DNA of 64,000 nucleotides. Origin: Agarivorans sp. Toyoura001 (GTDB lineage Bacteria; Pseudomonadota; Gammaproteobacteria; Enterobacterales; Celerinatantimonadaceae). Of this stretch, positions 44,369 to 53,209 are shown one piece after another. The stretch is taken from contig NZ_BJEQ01000001.1 of assembly GCF_005405585.1 (NCBI RefSeq), positions 642,343 to 706,342 of the forward strand, read 5' to 3'. The translations under genes were made by a program, and so were the position numbers. Every line of letters begins with the position of its first letter. Positions within the stretch are counted from its first letter, which is position 1. Under the pieces are notes generated by a model, which saw nothing but the letters and a program-made list of their open reading frames with translations, made no database searches and was not told where the DNA came from.

Positions 44369-45202
44369 TTAAGCTACTTTTTCAGCACTTAAGGCTTGTG
44401 CTTGCGGCTCAGCTAAGGCAACAGCCACCAATTCCACAGTGGTTTTTAATCGGTCGTCCCAACGGCGTAACTGTAACTGACCATCCATGGTTTCACATAA
44501 CAGGGTACAGTTTTCTATCCAATCGCCGTCGTTGGCGTATACCACCCCCTTTTGAAGGCTTAACTCAGGGTGATGTATATGGCCGCAAATTACCACATCT
44601 ACGCCTTGCTTAACGGCCTCATTCACCACGGCATCGCGGTAACGAGCGATAGCTTCAGTGGCTTTAGCAATTTTGCTTTTGATGTAACCGGCTAACGACC
44701 AGTAGGGATACCCCATAGCGTGACGAATTTTGCTCGAAGAGCGATTAAGGAACAATAAGAAATCGTAGAGGTTATCGCCTAACTTAGCGTAAAAGCGACC
44801 AAAGCATACTTCTTCATCAAATTGGTCACCGTGCACCATCAATATCTGCTTACCCGTGATGCTGGTGTACAGATACTGCTTGCTCACTGTCACGTCGGCG
44901 AGATCCATACCGTCGTATGCCTTAAATAATTGATCATGATTACCGGGGATATACACCACTTCACACGCGCTTTTGGCTAAATTCATTAAGTGCTGCAACA
45001 CTTGATTGTGAGATTCAGGCCAATAAACTCTCCGCTTAAGCGCCCAAACATCCACAATATCTCCCACTAAGAAGATACGTTTCGCTTTAGTTTGTTGTAA
45101 CAGTTGCAGCAGCATTTCGGCTTTGCAGTCTTTACAACCAAGGTGAATATCTGAAAGCCATAAGCTTTGATAGATCTGTTTAGTAGCCATACGATTCGCC
45201 AA
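44369..45202 (-). CDS. LpxH-like UDP-2,3-diacylglucosamine diphosphatase family metallophosphoesterase
   Basis: This 277-residue calcineurin-like phosphoesterase has all metal motifs: LSDIHLG (about 15-21), GDIVDVW (about 46-52), GNHDQ (about 82-86), HGDQFD (about 121) and CGHIHHPEL (about 206). The spacing and the YFxxRxxx-type helical insert match the LpxH2-like branch, which often coexists with a true LpxH. It may cleave UDP-diacylglucosamine or another nucleotide-linked substrate; the assignment within the branch is not certain. It is monocistronic. Confidence 0.85.
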   Translation of the reverse strand: MANRMATKQIYQSLWLSDIHLGCKDCKAEMLLQLLQQTKAKRIFLVGDIVDVWALKRRVYWPESHNQVLQHLMNLAKSACEVVYIPGNHDQLFKAYDGMDLADVTVSKQYLYTSITGKQILMVHGDQFDEEVCFGRFYAKLGDNLYDFLLFLNRSSSKIRHAMGYPYWSLAGYIKSKIAKATEAIARYRDAVVNEAVKQGVDVVICGHIHHPELSLQKGVVYANDGDWIENCTLLCETMDGQLQLRRWDDRLKTTVELVAVALAEPQAQALSAEKVA

Positions 45203-45375
45203 ACTATCCTTGTTAAGGTTAATCTAAGAGGGATAGTTGACCAAAAAGTGACGCTTTGATTGCAAGACTATGACAGAAATATCATTGCCAAGTTAAACGC
45301 CTTTGTTTAGTGTACTAAACTCAATTAGGCTACCTAGTAGCAAATTGGATTGCGACCAAGATCTCGGAGTAGATA

Positions 45376-46413
45376 GTGACACCTAATTTTCCACATCGCC
45401 CTTTGTCCATTGCCACTATTGGCGGCGGCAGTGGCCACTTTGTACTGCTGTCGGCACTGAGAGATGCCGATCACCTAGCGATTAGCGCCATAGTATCAAT
45501 GACCGATAGCGGTGGCAGCACAGGGCGCTTACGCGATGAGCTAGGCATACTGCCTCCAGGCGATATTCTTAAGTGCGTATTAGCACTTTCTCCCTACCGA
45601 GAGCTCGCCCGTAAACTCCTTTTAAAACGCTTTACCAAAGGCAAACGCTTATCAGGCCACAGCGCTGGCAATATGTTGTTAACCATGTTGTCTCAATACA
45701 GTGGTTCGTTTTCTGAAGGCATTCAAGGTTTAGCCCAAATGCTAGATGTTGAAGGCGAGATTCTGCCCGTTACCATTGATAAATCCACATTGGTCGCAGA
45801 GCTAACGAGCGGCGAGCGTATTTTTGGTGAAAGCGCTATCGATTTACCCCGCGGTGACCAGCGCGAAAAAATCGCCAATGTATTTTTAGTGCCCCATCAC
45901 GCAGAACAAGTACGCGTATATCCTCCGGTTATTGAGCGCATCAATACGGTTGAAGCAATTGTATTAGGCCCTGGCGACCTATTTACCAGCATTATCCCTA
46001 ATTTATTAGTACCCGGAGTAAAACAAGCCATTGTAAACAGCAAAGCAAAGCTGGTGTACGTGAGTAATATCATGACTAAGTTTGGCGAAACTGATGGCTA
46101 TAATTTAGAGCACTTTATCTCTGACTTAGAGCATTACCTTGGCCGCTCACTTGACGCTATCGTAGTAAACAATCACATTCCCAGCGATGAGATGATCGCT
46201 AGCTACAATTTAGAGCGCGCCCAAGTAGTAGACGTTGAAGATTTGAGTACTCTTCAGCAAAAGTACCAAGTGATTTACGCAGATTTAATTGATGAAGACA
46301 GTGACATAGTGCGCCACGATTCTGCCAAGCTGGCCTGTGCTTTATTACCGTATTTAAATGGCTTGAAAGACAATACCTTATCCTTAGTTAAAGCTAGCGG
46401 AACTGAGGGCTAA
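45376..46413 (+). CDS. yvcK: YvcK family gluconeogenesis factor (UDP-GlcNAc-binding)
   Basis: The 345-residue protein belongs to the CofD/YvcK family: TIGGGSGHFVLLSALRD (about 14-30), then MTDSGGSTGRLRDELGILPPGDILKCVLAL (about 42-71) and VLGPGDLFTSIIPNLLVPG (about 195-213). In other bacteria YvcK binds UDP-GlcNAc and supports cell-wall balance and growth on gluconeogenic carbon. The start is GTG with GGAG just upstream. Its last 20 bases overlap the end of the convergent gene. Confidence 0.93.
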   Translation: MTPNFPHRPLSIATIGGGSGHFVLLSALRDADHLAISAIVSMTDSGGSTGRLRDELGILPPGDILKCVLALSPYRELARKLLLKRFTKGKRLSGHSAGNMLLTMLSQYSGSFSEGIQGLAQMLDVEGEILPVTIDKSTLVAELTSGERIFGESAIDLPRGDQREKIANVFLVPHHAEQVRVYPPVIERINTVEAIVLGPGDLFTSIIPNLLVPGVKQAIVNSKAKLVYVSNIMTKFGETDGYNLEHFISDLEHYLGRSLDAIVVNNHIPSDEMIASYNLERAQVVDVEDLSTLQQKYQVIYADLIDEDSDIVRHDSAKLACALLPYLNGLKDNTLSLVKASGTEG

Positions 46414-46888
46414 GGCTAGTACCTCCCGCAAAAGCTGAATCAGGCATTCGCTGTATTAAACCATCTAGCTCGTTGAATACTGGGCGTAAAGCAGGCTCAT
46501 ACTTACCTTGCCAGCGCCACATCCACACATCTTGCCCTTGAGTCCATTGAATCAGCTTTTCGTTGCCCTGCTCACCCCAATTAGGCGAAGCAATTTGCTT
46601 GGGAACTTGAGTTAATAGCGCATAAATGTCTGAACAGACCAACATAGAAAGCTGCTGTACTGATTCACTAGTAGCAATTTGGTCGTTAAAGGTTTGGCGT
46701 AGCGAATAACGGAGGTTCTCGCAATCAACATTAAGCGTAGTGCTGCCATCAGGGCGATGAAACACGAAACTTAATTGGAAAGCGGGCGCATTTTTATCAA
46801 ATAGCGCCACCCAGGTAGTAGCCCCACTGACCAATACAATAACTGCACCCAATACTAGCGTTCCCCAATAGCGTGACTTCTTTGCCAT
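46394..46888 (-). CDS. Membrane-anchored protein of unknown function
   Basis: This 164-residue protein has one N-terminal membrane helix (WGTLVLGAVIVLVSGATTWVALF) and a periplasmic domain with two cysteines (VDCENLRY and MLVCSDIY), likely disulfide-bonded. I recognise no family. The coding end overlaps yvcK by 20 bases on the opposite strand, which is acceptable for convergent genes. It has its own 5' region and no operon partner. Confidence 0.65.
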   Translation of the reverse strand: MAKKSRYWGTLVLGAVIVLVSGATTWVALFDKNAPAFQLSFVFHRPDGSTTLNVDCENLRYSLRQTFNDQIATSESVQQLSMLVCSDIYALLTQVPKQIASPNWGEQGNEKLIQWTQGQDVWMWRWQGKYEPALRPVFNELDGLIQRMPDSAFAGGTSLSPQFR

Positions 46889-47224
46889 ACCTTGCTCGCT
46901 CTCTTCCCTGATAGTTTGAAATTATCATCGAGGTAAAAACGCCCCCCGAACACCACCCTTTTAATGTGGTTACTGTGTAAAGGTAGGGCAGAAAGAGGGT
47001 CTTGAAAAGCCTTTTTTTGATAAAAGACTCAATTTATAATTTTATCTCCTTGTGGATAAATTTAATTAAATGAATGAAAAGAACTGCTTATTAAAAGTGC
47101 TAAAAGTTGGTGCAGAATATTCAGCGATGAAAAAAATAAAAAAAAACTTTTATACTGATATGACCACCCTATGAGTAAATTTTGCTAAAATCGCCGGTCG
47201 CCGAGTTAAGCAAGTGAATCGAAT
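46889..47224. other. AT-rich divergent intergenic region
   Basis: These 336 bases lie between divergent genes and hold no gene I can support. The region is strongly AT-rich, with A-tracts around 47129-47148, and has a -10-like TATACT at 47151-47156 upstream of the DUF3581 gene. A perfect DnaA-box 9-mer (TGTGGATAA, 47051-47059) is present on the minus strand, which is not unusual by chance. Confidence 0.45.
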
Positions 47225-47941
47225 ATGAATTTAAGCCAATATTTTAGCCGTGAAGATCAACAGTTTGTTTTTAGTCGACAACAAGCCTGTGACTTCGCCA
47301 AAGGAGTCGCGAACGACTTCAACGCCATTCACGATGCAGACTCGTCACGCTTTTGTGTGCCGGGCGACTTATTGTTTTCAGTTATGCTAAGTGAACTAGG
47401 TCTTAACCAAGATATGCAGTTTACCTTTGCAGGGATGGTGACAGATGGTGTTCCACTAAGCATCAAGCAACAACAAGATGCTTGTCAGCTCGTCGACCAG
47501 AACGAGAAAGAATACCTACAGCTCACCCGCAGCGGTGACAACTTAAAAGACCAAGCCATTATTGGTGACTTAATTAAAGATTACGTGCGCTTTTCTGGCC
47601 AAAATTTCCCGCATATTCTGGTGCCTCTACTGGAAGAACAAGGCCTAATGCTCAACCGTAAACGCCCTTTAGTCATATACGAGAACATGAGTTTACATTT
47701 TGAACGCTTACCCACTTGTTCCCCTCAGCTTGAATTTGCTGGCGGTGAGTTTATCCCTAATGGTAAACGCGGTGTTGCTATACTTAAGTTTGTGATTAGT
47801 GAAGCGGGCGAAACCATTGGCACCGGTCAAAAACGCATGGTAATAGGCAGCTTACTGCCTTATGAAAAAGCTGAAAGCGATATTCTCATCGCAAACTATG
47901 ATGGCTGCCGCCAAGCCTTTCTAAAACGCCAACAAGGCTAA
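47225..47941 (+). CDS. DUF3581 family protein
   Basis: The 238-residue cytoplasmic protein matches DUF3581 as seen in Shewanella and relatives. It has RQQACDFAKGVANDFNAIHDADSSRFCVPGDLLFSVMLSELGL at the start and PLVIYENMSLHFERLP with a C-terminal KRMVIGSLLPYEKA. NDFNAIHDAD recalls the hotdog/MaoC-like hydratase motif NxxHxD, so a hotdog fold is a reasonable guess. No function is established. A terminator follows. Confidence 0.85.
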   Translation: MNLSQYFSREDQQFVFSRQQACDFAKGVANDFNAIHDADSSRFCVPGDLLFSVMLSELGLNQDMQFTFAGMVTDGVPLSIKQQQDACQLVDQNEKEYLQLTRSGDNLKDQAIIGDLIKDYVRFSGQNFPHILVPLLEEQGLMLNRKRPLVIYENMSLHFERLPTCSPQLEFAGGEFIPNGKRGVAILKFVISEAGETIGTGQKRMVIGSLLPYEKAESDILIANYDGCRQAFLKRQQG

Positions 47942-47960
47942 GCTAAACAAGTAAAAATAT

Positions 47961-47981
47961 AAAAGCGCTTCTGGCGCTTTT
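47961..47981. terminator. Bidirectional terminator between DUF3581 and Lrp genes
   Basis: AAAAGCGC pairs with GCGCTTTT over a 5-base loop, with flanking A and T runs, between convergent stop codons. The stem reaches the last bases of the Lrp gene. Confidence 0.8.
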
Positions 47982-48453
47982 ATTTTATGTGCGATAAAGG
48001 CAATGCGGTATTGTTTAAGACTTGCTGTAATACAAAGCTTGAACGCACACCTGTTACTCCGTCTATACGAGTCAGTTTACCCAGTAAAAAGGCTTGGTAA
48101 TGATCCATATCCGGTACCACAACTTTTAGCTGATAATCTGCATCGGTACCGGTAACCAATACACACTCCATCACTTCTTCGTAAGCGCTGATGATCTTTT
48201 GAAAGTTTTCGAAGCGCTCTGGTGTATGCCTATCCATAGAGATATGAATATAGGCGGTAAGGTTTAAATTAAGCTTCTTTTCATTGAGCAGAGTAACGTG
48301 CTTGTCTATAAGCCCAGCATCTTCAAGGGCTTTTACTCGCCTTGAACAAGGCGAAGGCGATAAGCCTATTTGCTCCGCCAACTCAAGATTACTAATCCGA
48401 CCGTTTTGTTGCATCAGGTCCAAAATCTTTTTGTCGGTGCGATCTAAGCGCAT
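47980..48453 (-). CDS. Lrp/AsnC family transcriptional regulator
   Basis: This 157-residue protein has the AsnC HTH (about 5-60, DKKILDLMQQNGRISNLELAEQIGLSPSPCSRRVKALEDAGLI) and the RAM effector domain (about 70-150, YIHISMDRHTPERFENFQKIISAYEEVMECVLVTGTDADYQLKVVV). It is a close Lrp relative, slightly shorter at the N-terminus than E. coli Lrp. Two similar elements, TTTATCACCTCATCATT and TTTCACCTCATTATC, occur just upstream of its start (about 48453-48507) and could be autoregulatory sites. Confidence 0.92.
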   Translation of the reverse strand: MRLDRTDKKILDLMQQNGRISNLELAEQIGLSPSPCSRRVKALEDAGLIDKHVTLLNEKKLNLNLTAYIHISMDRHTPERFENFQKIISAYEEVMECVLVTGTDADYQLKVVVPDMDHYQAFLLGKLTRIDGVTGVRSSFVLQQVLNNTALPLSHIK

Positions 48454-48885
48454 TTATCACCTCATCATTAACTTTCATTAAACTTGAGGTTTATTTCACC
48501 TCATTATCGGGAAATAAACAACAGTTGTTGCTCAATAAACTTATATACCAACAATCTTAGCAAACACTCGCCCCTTATATTTAATTACACTAATCACAGT
48601 GAAAAATACAAGGGAACAACAGCAAGCTTACCCGTTTGCTTGTGACTAACACGCTCACTCAGCATGTTAAGCCCACTCTAAAAGGCATTTACCCAATGTC
48701 CGCTAAGAGAGCAGTGATTACCCATCACCTACGTATCCAAACTAAACAAAAAGGCGGCCTAGGCCGCCTTTTTGTTTAATCTTTTAGCAGTTGTTGTACG
48801 GCATTTAGCCGATGCCCAATTATTTCATTTTTTTTACCATTTTCGGTTGACTTAAACCGGTAAAATTCGTTTAATAGCGCCCGTC
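48454..48885. other. Non-coding region with an orphan terminator
   Basis: These 432 bases separate lrp from tRNA-Phe. There is no credible protein gene, yet a strong terminator (48748-48773) faces the plus strand with nothing coding upstream of it. The stretch 48540-48747 could therefore encode a small RNA or a decayed gene. Confidence 0.45.
48748..48773. terminator. Strong palindromic terminator with no gene before it
   Basis: AAAAAGGCGGCC pairs perfectly with GGCCGCCTTTTT across a 2-base TA centre and runs into a T tract, followed by GTTTAATC. It is a textbook intrinsic terminator for either strand, but the nearest plus-strand gene upstream is nearly 800 bases away and already has its own. 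Confidence 0.85.
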
Positions 48886-48961
48886 GCCCGGATAGCTCAG
48901 TCGGTAGAGCAGAGGATTGAAAATCCTCGTGTCGGTGGTTCGATTCCGCCTCCGGGCACCA
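48886..48961 (+). tRNA. tRNA-Phe (GAA anticodon)
   Basis: The 76-base gene starts GCCCGGA, ends TCCGGGC-A-CCA, and its anticodon loop TTGAAAA in the stem AGGAT/ATCCT gives GAA for UUC/UUU. The D arm is AGCTCAGTCGGTAGAGC and the T arm GGTGGTTCGATTCCGCC. A terminator follows directly. Confidence 0.97.
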
Positions 48962-48966
48962 CCTTT

Positions 48967-48996
48967 AAAAAGCCTGCATTTATGCAGGCTTTTTTC
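48967..48996 (+). terminator. Rho-independent terminator of tRNA-Phe
   Basis: AGCCTGCA pairs with TGCAGGCT over a TTTA loop, flanked by an A-run and followed by six T residues, six bases after the tRNA. Confidence 0.9.
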
Positions 48997-49108
48997 GTTT
49001 CAGGCCTGCAAACTCTGGCGTTAATTTACGCTATCGCTTTAGCTTTCATCTCGCTACACTCTACCTAACTGTTTTCAGTGAAACGCTCACTATTTCAAGG
49101 AATGAAAT

Positions 49109-50269
49109 ATGCGCCTACCCGCAATACTTAGCTCAATACCCTTGTTGTTCTCAATGGGCAACGCTCACGCCGATTTTTTCGAGCAGTTTGTTGATCCCAC
49201 CGACGGAAGAATGGATGCCAGCCAATGGCTAATGGACAATGCTGTGGGCTTTTTACCGGTGCCTATCATTATTACCGACCCCGCGGTGGGTTACGGTGGC
49301 GGCTTGGTTTTGGCATTTTTCCATGAGAATGAAGAGCGCCAAAACAATCTCGTTGAAGATGAAGATCCCAACGCCCCTCTCAAATTAACTCCCAGCGTTT
49401 CAGGTTTACTTGGCTTAGCCACAGAGAACGGCACACGCGGCGCTGGCGCTTTTCACATGGGTATATGGAAACAAGACACTATTCGTTACATTGGCGCTAT
49501 CGCTGGGGTAGATGCCAATATCGACAGCTTTCGCTTACCGAGTGATGGGATTATTGGCGATATACCGATTAGAGTGAACCTTAAAGGCACTTATTTACTT
49601 CAACAAATCCGTTTTCGTTTAGGTGATAGCCCTTGGTTTGCGGGTGCAAAATACTCGTATTTAGACAGTGATAGTGAATTCTCTATCGGTGACTTACCTG
49701 ATTACTTAAAACCACAGTTAAGCATGAAAGATGGCGGCTTAGCCCTATTGCTTAACTACGATACACGCGACAACTCTTTTAGCCCCAACCAAGGTTTATA
49801 TGGCAACGTGAGTTACGCCAAGCATGCCGATTACTTTGGTGGAGATAAAGACTACGCGATTGCCTCTGGCGAGTTTTCTGGCTTTAGCTATTTAGGTGGC
49901 AAATTTCAAGGTTCAGCGAGGCTTTCGGCATCGAGTGCCCATGGTGATACACCATATTATGCCCTGCCCTTTATTGATATGCGCGGTATTCCAGCCATGC
50001 GCTATCAAGGAGAGCGCATGGCAACCTTACAGGGAGAACTGCGCTACGACTTTGATGCGCGCTGGTCAGGGGTAGTATTTGGCGGTCTAGGCCAAGCCTT
50101 TAATGCAGAGCAACACTTAGGAGATACCCCCAACCGCTATGCCAAAGGCATTGGTTTTCGTTACTTAATGGCAAGGCGTTTTAACTTACGCACGGGTATT
50201 GATGTCGCTCGCGGCCCAGAAGACACTACCGTTCACTTTATAGTTGGTGCAGGTTGGTCTGATTTTTAA
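49109..50269 (+). CDS. Second Omp85/BamA-type outer-membrane barrel without POTRA domains
   Basis: The 386-residue protein has a signal peptide (LLFSMGNAHA) and a surface-antigen (D15) barrel: PVPIIITDPAVGYGGGLVLAFFHENEE at its start, a late RGIPAMRYQGERMATLQGELRYDF (the conserved lid-loop RYxG element) and a terminal GAGWSDF. Only about 45 residues precede the barrel, so no POTRA domain. It resembles the gene at 28165 in design but not closely in sequence. AAGGAA precedes the ATG. A hotdog-fold gene follows 75 bases on. Confidence 0.85.
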   Translation: MRLPAILSSIPLLFSMGNAHADFFEQFVDPTDGRMDASQWLMDNAVGFLPVPIIITDPAVGYGGGLVLAFFHENEERQNNLVEDEDPNAPLKLTPSVSGLLGLATENGTRGAGAFHMGIWKQDTIRYIGAIAGVDANIDSFRLPSDGIIGDIPIRVNLKGTYLLQQIRFRLGDSPWFAGAKYSYLDSDSEFSIGDLPDYLKPQLSMKDGGLALLLNYDTRDNSFSPNQGLYGNVSYAKHADYFGGDKDYAIASGEFSGFSYLGGKFQGSARLSASSAHGDTPYYALPFIDMRGIPAMRYQGERMATLQGELRYDFDARWSGVVFGGLGQAFNAEQHLGDTPNRYAKGIGFRYLMARRFNLRTGIDVARGPEDTTVHFIVGAGWSDF

Positions 50270-50344
50270 ACTAAAAAGCACCAAATGTTGACTTTTTGTT
50301 AACAACAAGCTCTACTGGTAAGACCTCTTAACTAAGGAATAGTT

Positions 50345-50821
50345 ATGCTTCCCAGTATTCGCAAGGCCAACCTAATGCTCAGCTTGTTTGGCATGTTTAA
50401 GGTTCCGTTAATTTGGTACTGCCGCCCCAAGATTTTAGCCATGGACGAACAAAAAGTAGTGGTAAAAATCCCACTTAAACGCCGTACTAAAAATCACTTA
50501 AACAGCATGTACTTTGGCACCTTAGCTGTGGGAGCGGATGTAGCCGGTGGCTTTTTAGCCATTGCAAAAGCTGAACAACATGGCAAAAAGGTGTCTTTGG
50601 CTTTTAAAGCAGTAGAGGGGAAATTTTTAAAACGCCCTGAAGCCGATGTGATTTTTACCTGCACCGACGGTTTACTGATTGATCAAATGCTTGAGAAAAC
50701 TATGGCCAGTGGCGAACGTGTAAACCAAGCTGTTACTATCGATGCCACATGCCCAAGCATTAGTGGTGACGACATTGTAGCGACCTTCTCACTCACCTTG
50801 TCACTTAAAGCGGTTCAATAA
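50345..50821 (+). CDS. DUF4442 hotdog-fold (PaaI-like) thioesterase family protein
   Basis: This 158-residue protein has the hotdog layout of DUF4442/YiiD-C-type proteins: KVVVKIPLKRRTKNHLNSMYFGTLAVGADVAGGFLAIAKAE (about 39-79), with the NHLNSMYFG active-site-like loop. The beta strands ISGDDIVATFSLTLSLKA close the fold. An acyl-CoA thioesterase or a related hydrolase is likely; the substrate is unknown. A strong SD (TAAGGAATAG) sits before its ATG. Confidence 0.85.
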   Translation: MLPSIRKANLMLSLFGMFKVPLIWYCRPKILAMDEQKVVVKIPLKRRTKNHLNSMYFGTLAVGADVAGGFLAIAKAEQHGKKVSLAFKAVEGKFLKRPEADVIFTCTDGLLIDQMLEKTMASGERVNQAVTIDATCPSISGDDIVATFSLTLSLKAVQ

Positions 50822-51103
50822 ATTCATCGCGATACTTACCGGTTAAGTGTCGCATTCATAACTTTTTCGAACTTGGCTTAACAATCGACGCTGTTCATTC
50901 TACCTCCCAGCTCCCTCTTTTAAAAACGCCCCTTTAATAACGCCCTTTTGCAAAGTGCAAGTACTGCTGATGCCTCCGCTTAGAAAGCTCATGTATACCT
51001 TCTAACACACTGAATAATTTAGAGATAAAAAACATGGCACGAAATTGGATATGACTTACTCACAAGGCCTGTTTAGGCCACTAGTAAGTTACCGAGGTAC
51101 ACC

Positions 51104-51844
51104 ATGAAATCAGCAAAAAGTCGCAAACTAAACCAGTTAACTATCGGTTTTGTTGTTATTGCCGCAGTGCTTAGCTTCTCCAGCCACGCAGGTATTATTT
51201 ATACGATTGAAGCACCAGGGATTCAGAGCTCGCAGGTGGGCGGGACCTTAAAAACTGAAACCTTTGACAGCTTAGCTAAAAGTGGCCTGAACAACGGTTA
51301 TCAAACCGATTTTGGCGATTACTCCGTCGATAAAGGTACTGCAAAAGTGGTGAATTTCGGTGTTTATGGTGGCGCTTATGGTGAAGGTAAGTACTTATTT
51401 ATTCCTAATAAAAGTTCAGTGAACTTAGATTTTAACCAAGCCATGGGATACTTTGGATTTTGGTGGAGCGCAGGAGATAGCGGGAATCAACTCAGCATTA
51501 CTACTCAATCTGAAAGCTTAAGCTTTGTTACTAACCAAATTTTAGATGCGGCAGTATTAGAACCCGAACATTACGGTAGCCCAACCAGCGTAAGCGGAAA
51601 CAAACGCGAACCATACGGCTATGTGAACCTATTTGCAGAAAGCGAAGCCGACAAAATTACGTCTATTCAATTTTTTGGCCGTAATTTCGAAACCGACAAT
51701 CACAGCGCAAGCTTGCAGCTGCAAACCATCACTGGACGTTCGTTATCGCCAGCTACTGTGCCAGAACCAAAAACATGGTGGCTAGTCAGCTTAGGATTGG
51801 TATTGTTAATGTTCAGTCGAGTAAAGCGAAACAGAAAAGCTTAA
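51104..51844 (+). CDS. PEP-CTERM sorting-domain exported protein
   Basis: The 246-residue protein has a Sec signal (TIGFVVIAAVLSFSSHAG), a beta-rich extracellular domain and a C-terminal sorting tail. The tail begins VPEPKTWW, continues with a hydrophobic helix (LVSLGLVLLMF) and ends in basic residues (SRVKRNRKA), the PEP-CTERM pattern processed by exosortases. No exosortase or EPS genes lie in this window. GAGGT precedes the ATG. It appears monocistronic. Confidence 0.88.
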   Translation: MKSAKSRKLNQLTIGFVVIAAVLSFSSHAGIIYTIEAPGIQSSQVGGTLKTETFDSLAKSGLNNGYQTDFGDYSVDKGTAKVVNFGVYGGAYGEGKYLFIPNKSSVNLDFNQAMGYFGFWWSAGDSGNQLSITTQSESLSFVTNQILDAAVLEPEHYGSPTSVSGNKREPYGYVNLFAESEADKITSIQFFGRNFETDNHSASLQLQTITGRSLSPATVPEPKTWWLVSLGLVLLMFSRVKRNRKA

Positions 51845-51863
51845 CTTAACGATAACTGACACT

Positions 51864-51894
51864 GCTCTAAGCAACTATTTAGCTCGCTTAGAGC
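51864..51894 (+). terminator. Hairpin downstream of the PEP-CTERM gene
   Basis: GCTCTAAGC pairs perfectly with GCTTAGAGC across a 13-base loop, 20 bases after the stop codon. There is no T-run, so it may be a weak or factor-dependent terminator. Confidence 0.45.
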
Positions 51895-52112
51895 ATCCGC
51901 TTAACCAAGCCTGCTCCCATCTTCAGCACGTTTAACGCTATCTCCTTAAAAATTGTTCAACCAAATAGAGTAAATTAACGCCTCATTAATAAAAGTAAAA
52001 TAACATTACAGCTTGATATATTTAACTCACGGCGACAAAATGGATAACCAATTTAGTTAATTGGACAACCTGTAGAAAAATAACTATATTCACTGTGATT
52101 AAAGGACTAAAC

Positions 52113-53135
52113 ATGCGAACTGCGTTTATTCTCGCCGCTACTCTCACCGTCAGCGCTTGCGCTACAACTCAGCAAAATACTCAACTAGAAGATGCATTAG
52201 AAACAACCGGCTCGATAGAGATCATCAACCAACAAGCGCTTAGTTACCTCGCTGAAGATGCCAAAATTAGTATTCGAGGAAAAGGGTATCGCTGGACAGA
52301 AGGCCCTGTTTGGATTGCCGAACAAAACTATTTACTGTTTTCAGATATCCCCAACAACACGGTAATAAAATACCAGCCGAATCAGGGGACTTCTGTTTAT
52401 TTGGCGCAATCTGGTGCGAGCGGTTTATATGAGGGTGATTATGGTCAGGGCGCTAATGGTTTATTGCTTAACGATGAAGGCCAACTCGTCCTCCTGCAGC
52501 AGGGAGATCGCCGAGTAGCGATAATGGATGCTCCTCTTACATCACCAAAAAGCGAATTTATTACTTTGGCCAGCCACTATCAAGAAAAGCGCCTAAATAG
52601 CCCTAATGACGCGGTCTACCATAGTGACGGTAGTTTGTATTTTACCGATCCACCTTACGGCTTAAATGCCGGTATGGATGATCAACGTAAGGAGATTGAT
52701 TACCAAGGTATTTACCGCTTAAGCAGCGATGGTGAAGTAAGCCTATTGGATGAGAGCGTGAATTTTCCAAACGGTATTGCATTGTCCTTAGACGAAACGA
52801 CCTTATATGTTGCGGTGTCTGATGATGCCCACCCTCGCTGGTTAGCCTACGATCTTAACGCTGATGGAAGCATTGAAAATAAGCGTATGTTCTATAACGC
52901 TAAAGCGCTGATTGGTGTAGAAGGAGAGCAAGGCCTACCGGATGGTATGGTTGTGCATTCAAGTGGTAATATTTTTGCTTCTGGACCTGGTGGCGTGTGG
53001 TTGTTTAGCCCTAAAGGAGAGGTACTAGCAAAAATTCGTACCGGTAGGTTAACCGCCAATTGCACCCTTTCAGCGGATGAACAAACACTGTTTATCACCG
53101 CTCACGATACCTTATTGTCTGTGCCACTGTTATAA
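52113..53135 (+). CDS. SMP-30/gluconolactonase-family lipoprotein
   Basis: The 340-residue protein has a lipoprotein signal with lipobox VSAC (about residues 12-15), so it is anchored in a membrane. Its six-bladed propeller shows the SMP-30/gluconolactonase motifs: GYRWTEGPVWIAEQNYLLFSDIPNNTVIKY, RLNSPNDAVYHSDGSLYFTDPPYGL and FPNGIALSLDET, with the calcium-binding Glu, Asn and Asp positions present. It may hydrolyse a sugar lactone in the periplasm. ATG 52113 is used because AAAGGA lies just upstream; a GTG at 52095 would add six residues. Confidence 0.88.
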   Translation: MRTAFILAATLTVSACATTQQNTQLEDALETTGSIEIINQQALSYLAEDAKISIRGKGYRWTEGPVWIAEQNYLLFSDIPNNTVIKYQPNQGTSVYLAQSGASGLYEGDYGQGANGLLLNDEGQLVLLQQGDRRVAIMDAPLTSPKSEFITLASHYQEKRLNSPNDAVYHSDGSLYFTDPPYGLNAGMDDQRKEIDYQGIYRLSSDGEVSLLDESVNFPNGIALSLDETTLYVAVSDDAHPRWLAYDLNADGSIENKRMFYNAKALIGVEGEQGLPDGMVVHSSGNIFASGPGGVWLFSPKGEVLAKIRTGRLTANCTLSADEQTLFITAHDTLLSVPLL

Positions 53136-53151
53136 GCTGAGTCTACATTAG

Positions 53152-53180
53152 CGGAGCAATCTCGAAGGTATATTGCTCCG
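53152..53180 (+). terminator. Hairpin after the SMP-30 gene
   Basis: CGGAGCAAT pairs with ATTGCTCCG across an 11-base loop, 17 bases past the stop and upstream of the convergent lipoprotein gene. It is followed by TTGAATG rather than a T-run. Confidence 0.5.
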
Positions 53181-53209
53181 TTGAATGCTGATATTAGCGG
53201 TCCCGCTAT

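Noticed and set aside
48696..48780. 27-codon frame before the orphan terminator
   Set aside because: The frame reads through the terminator stem and has no SD.
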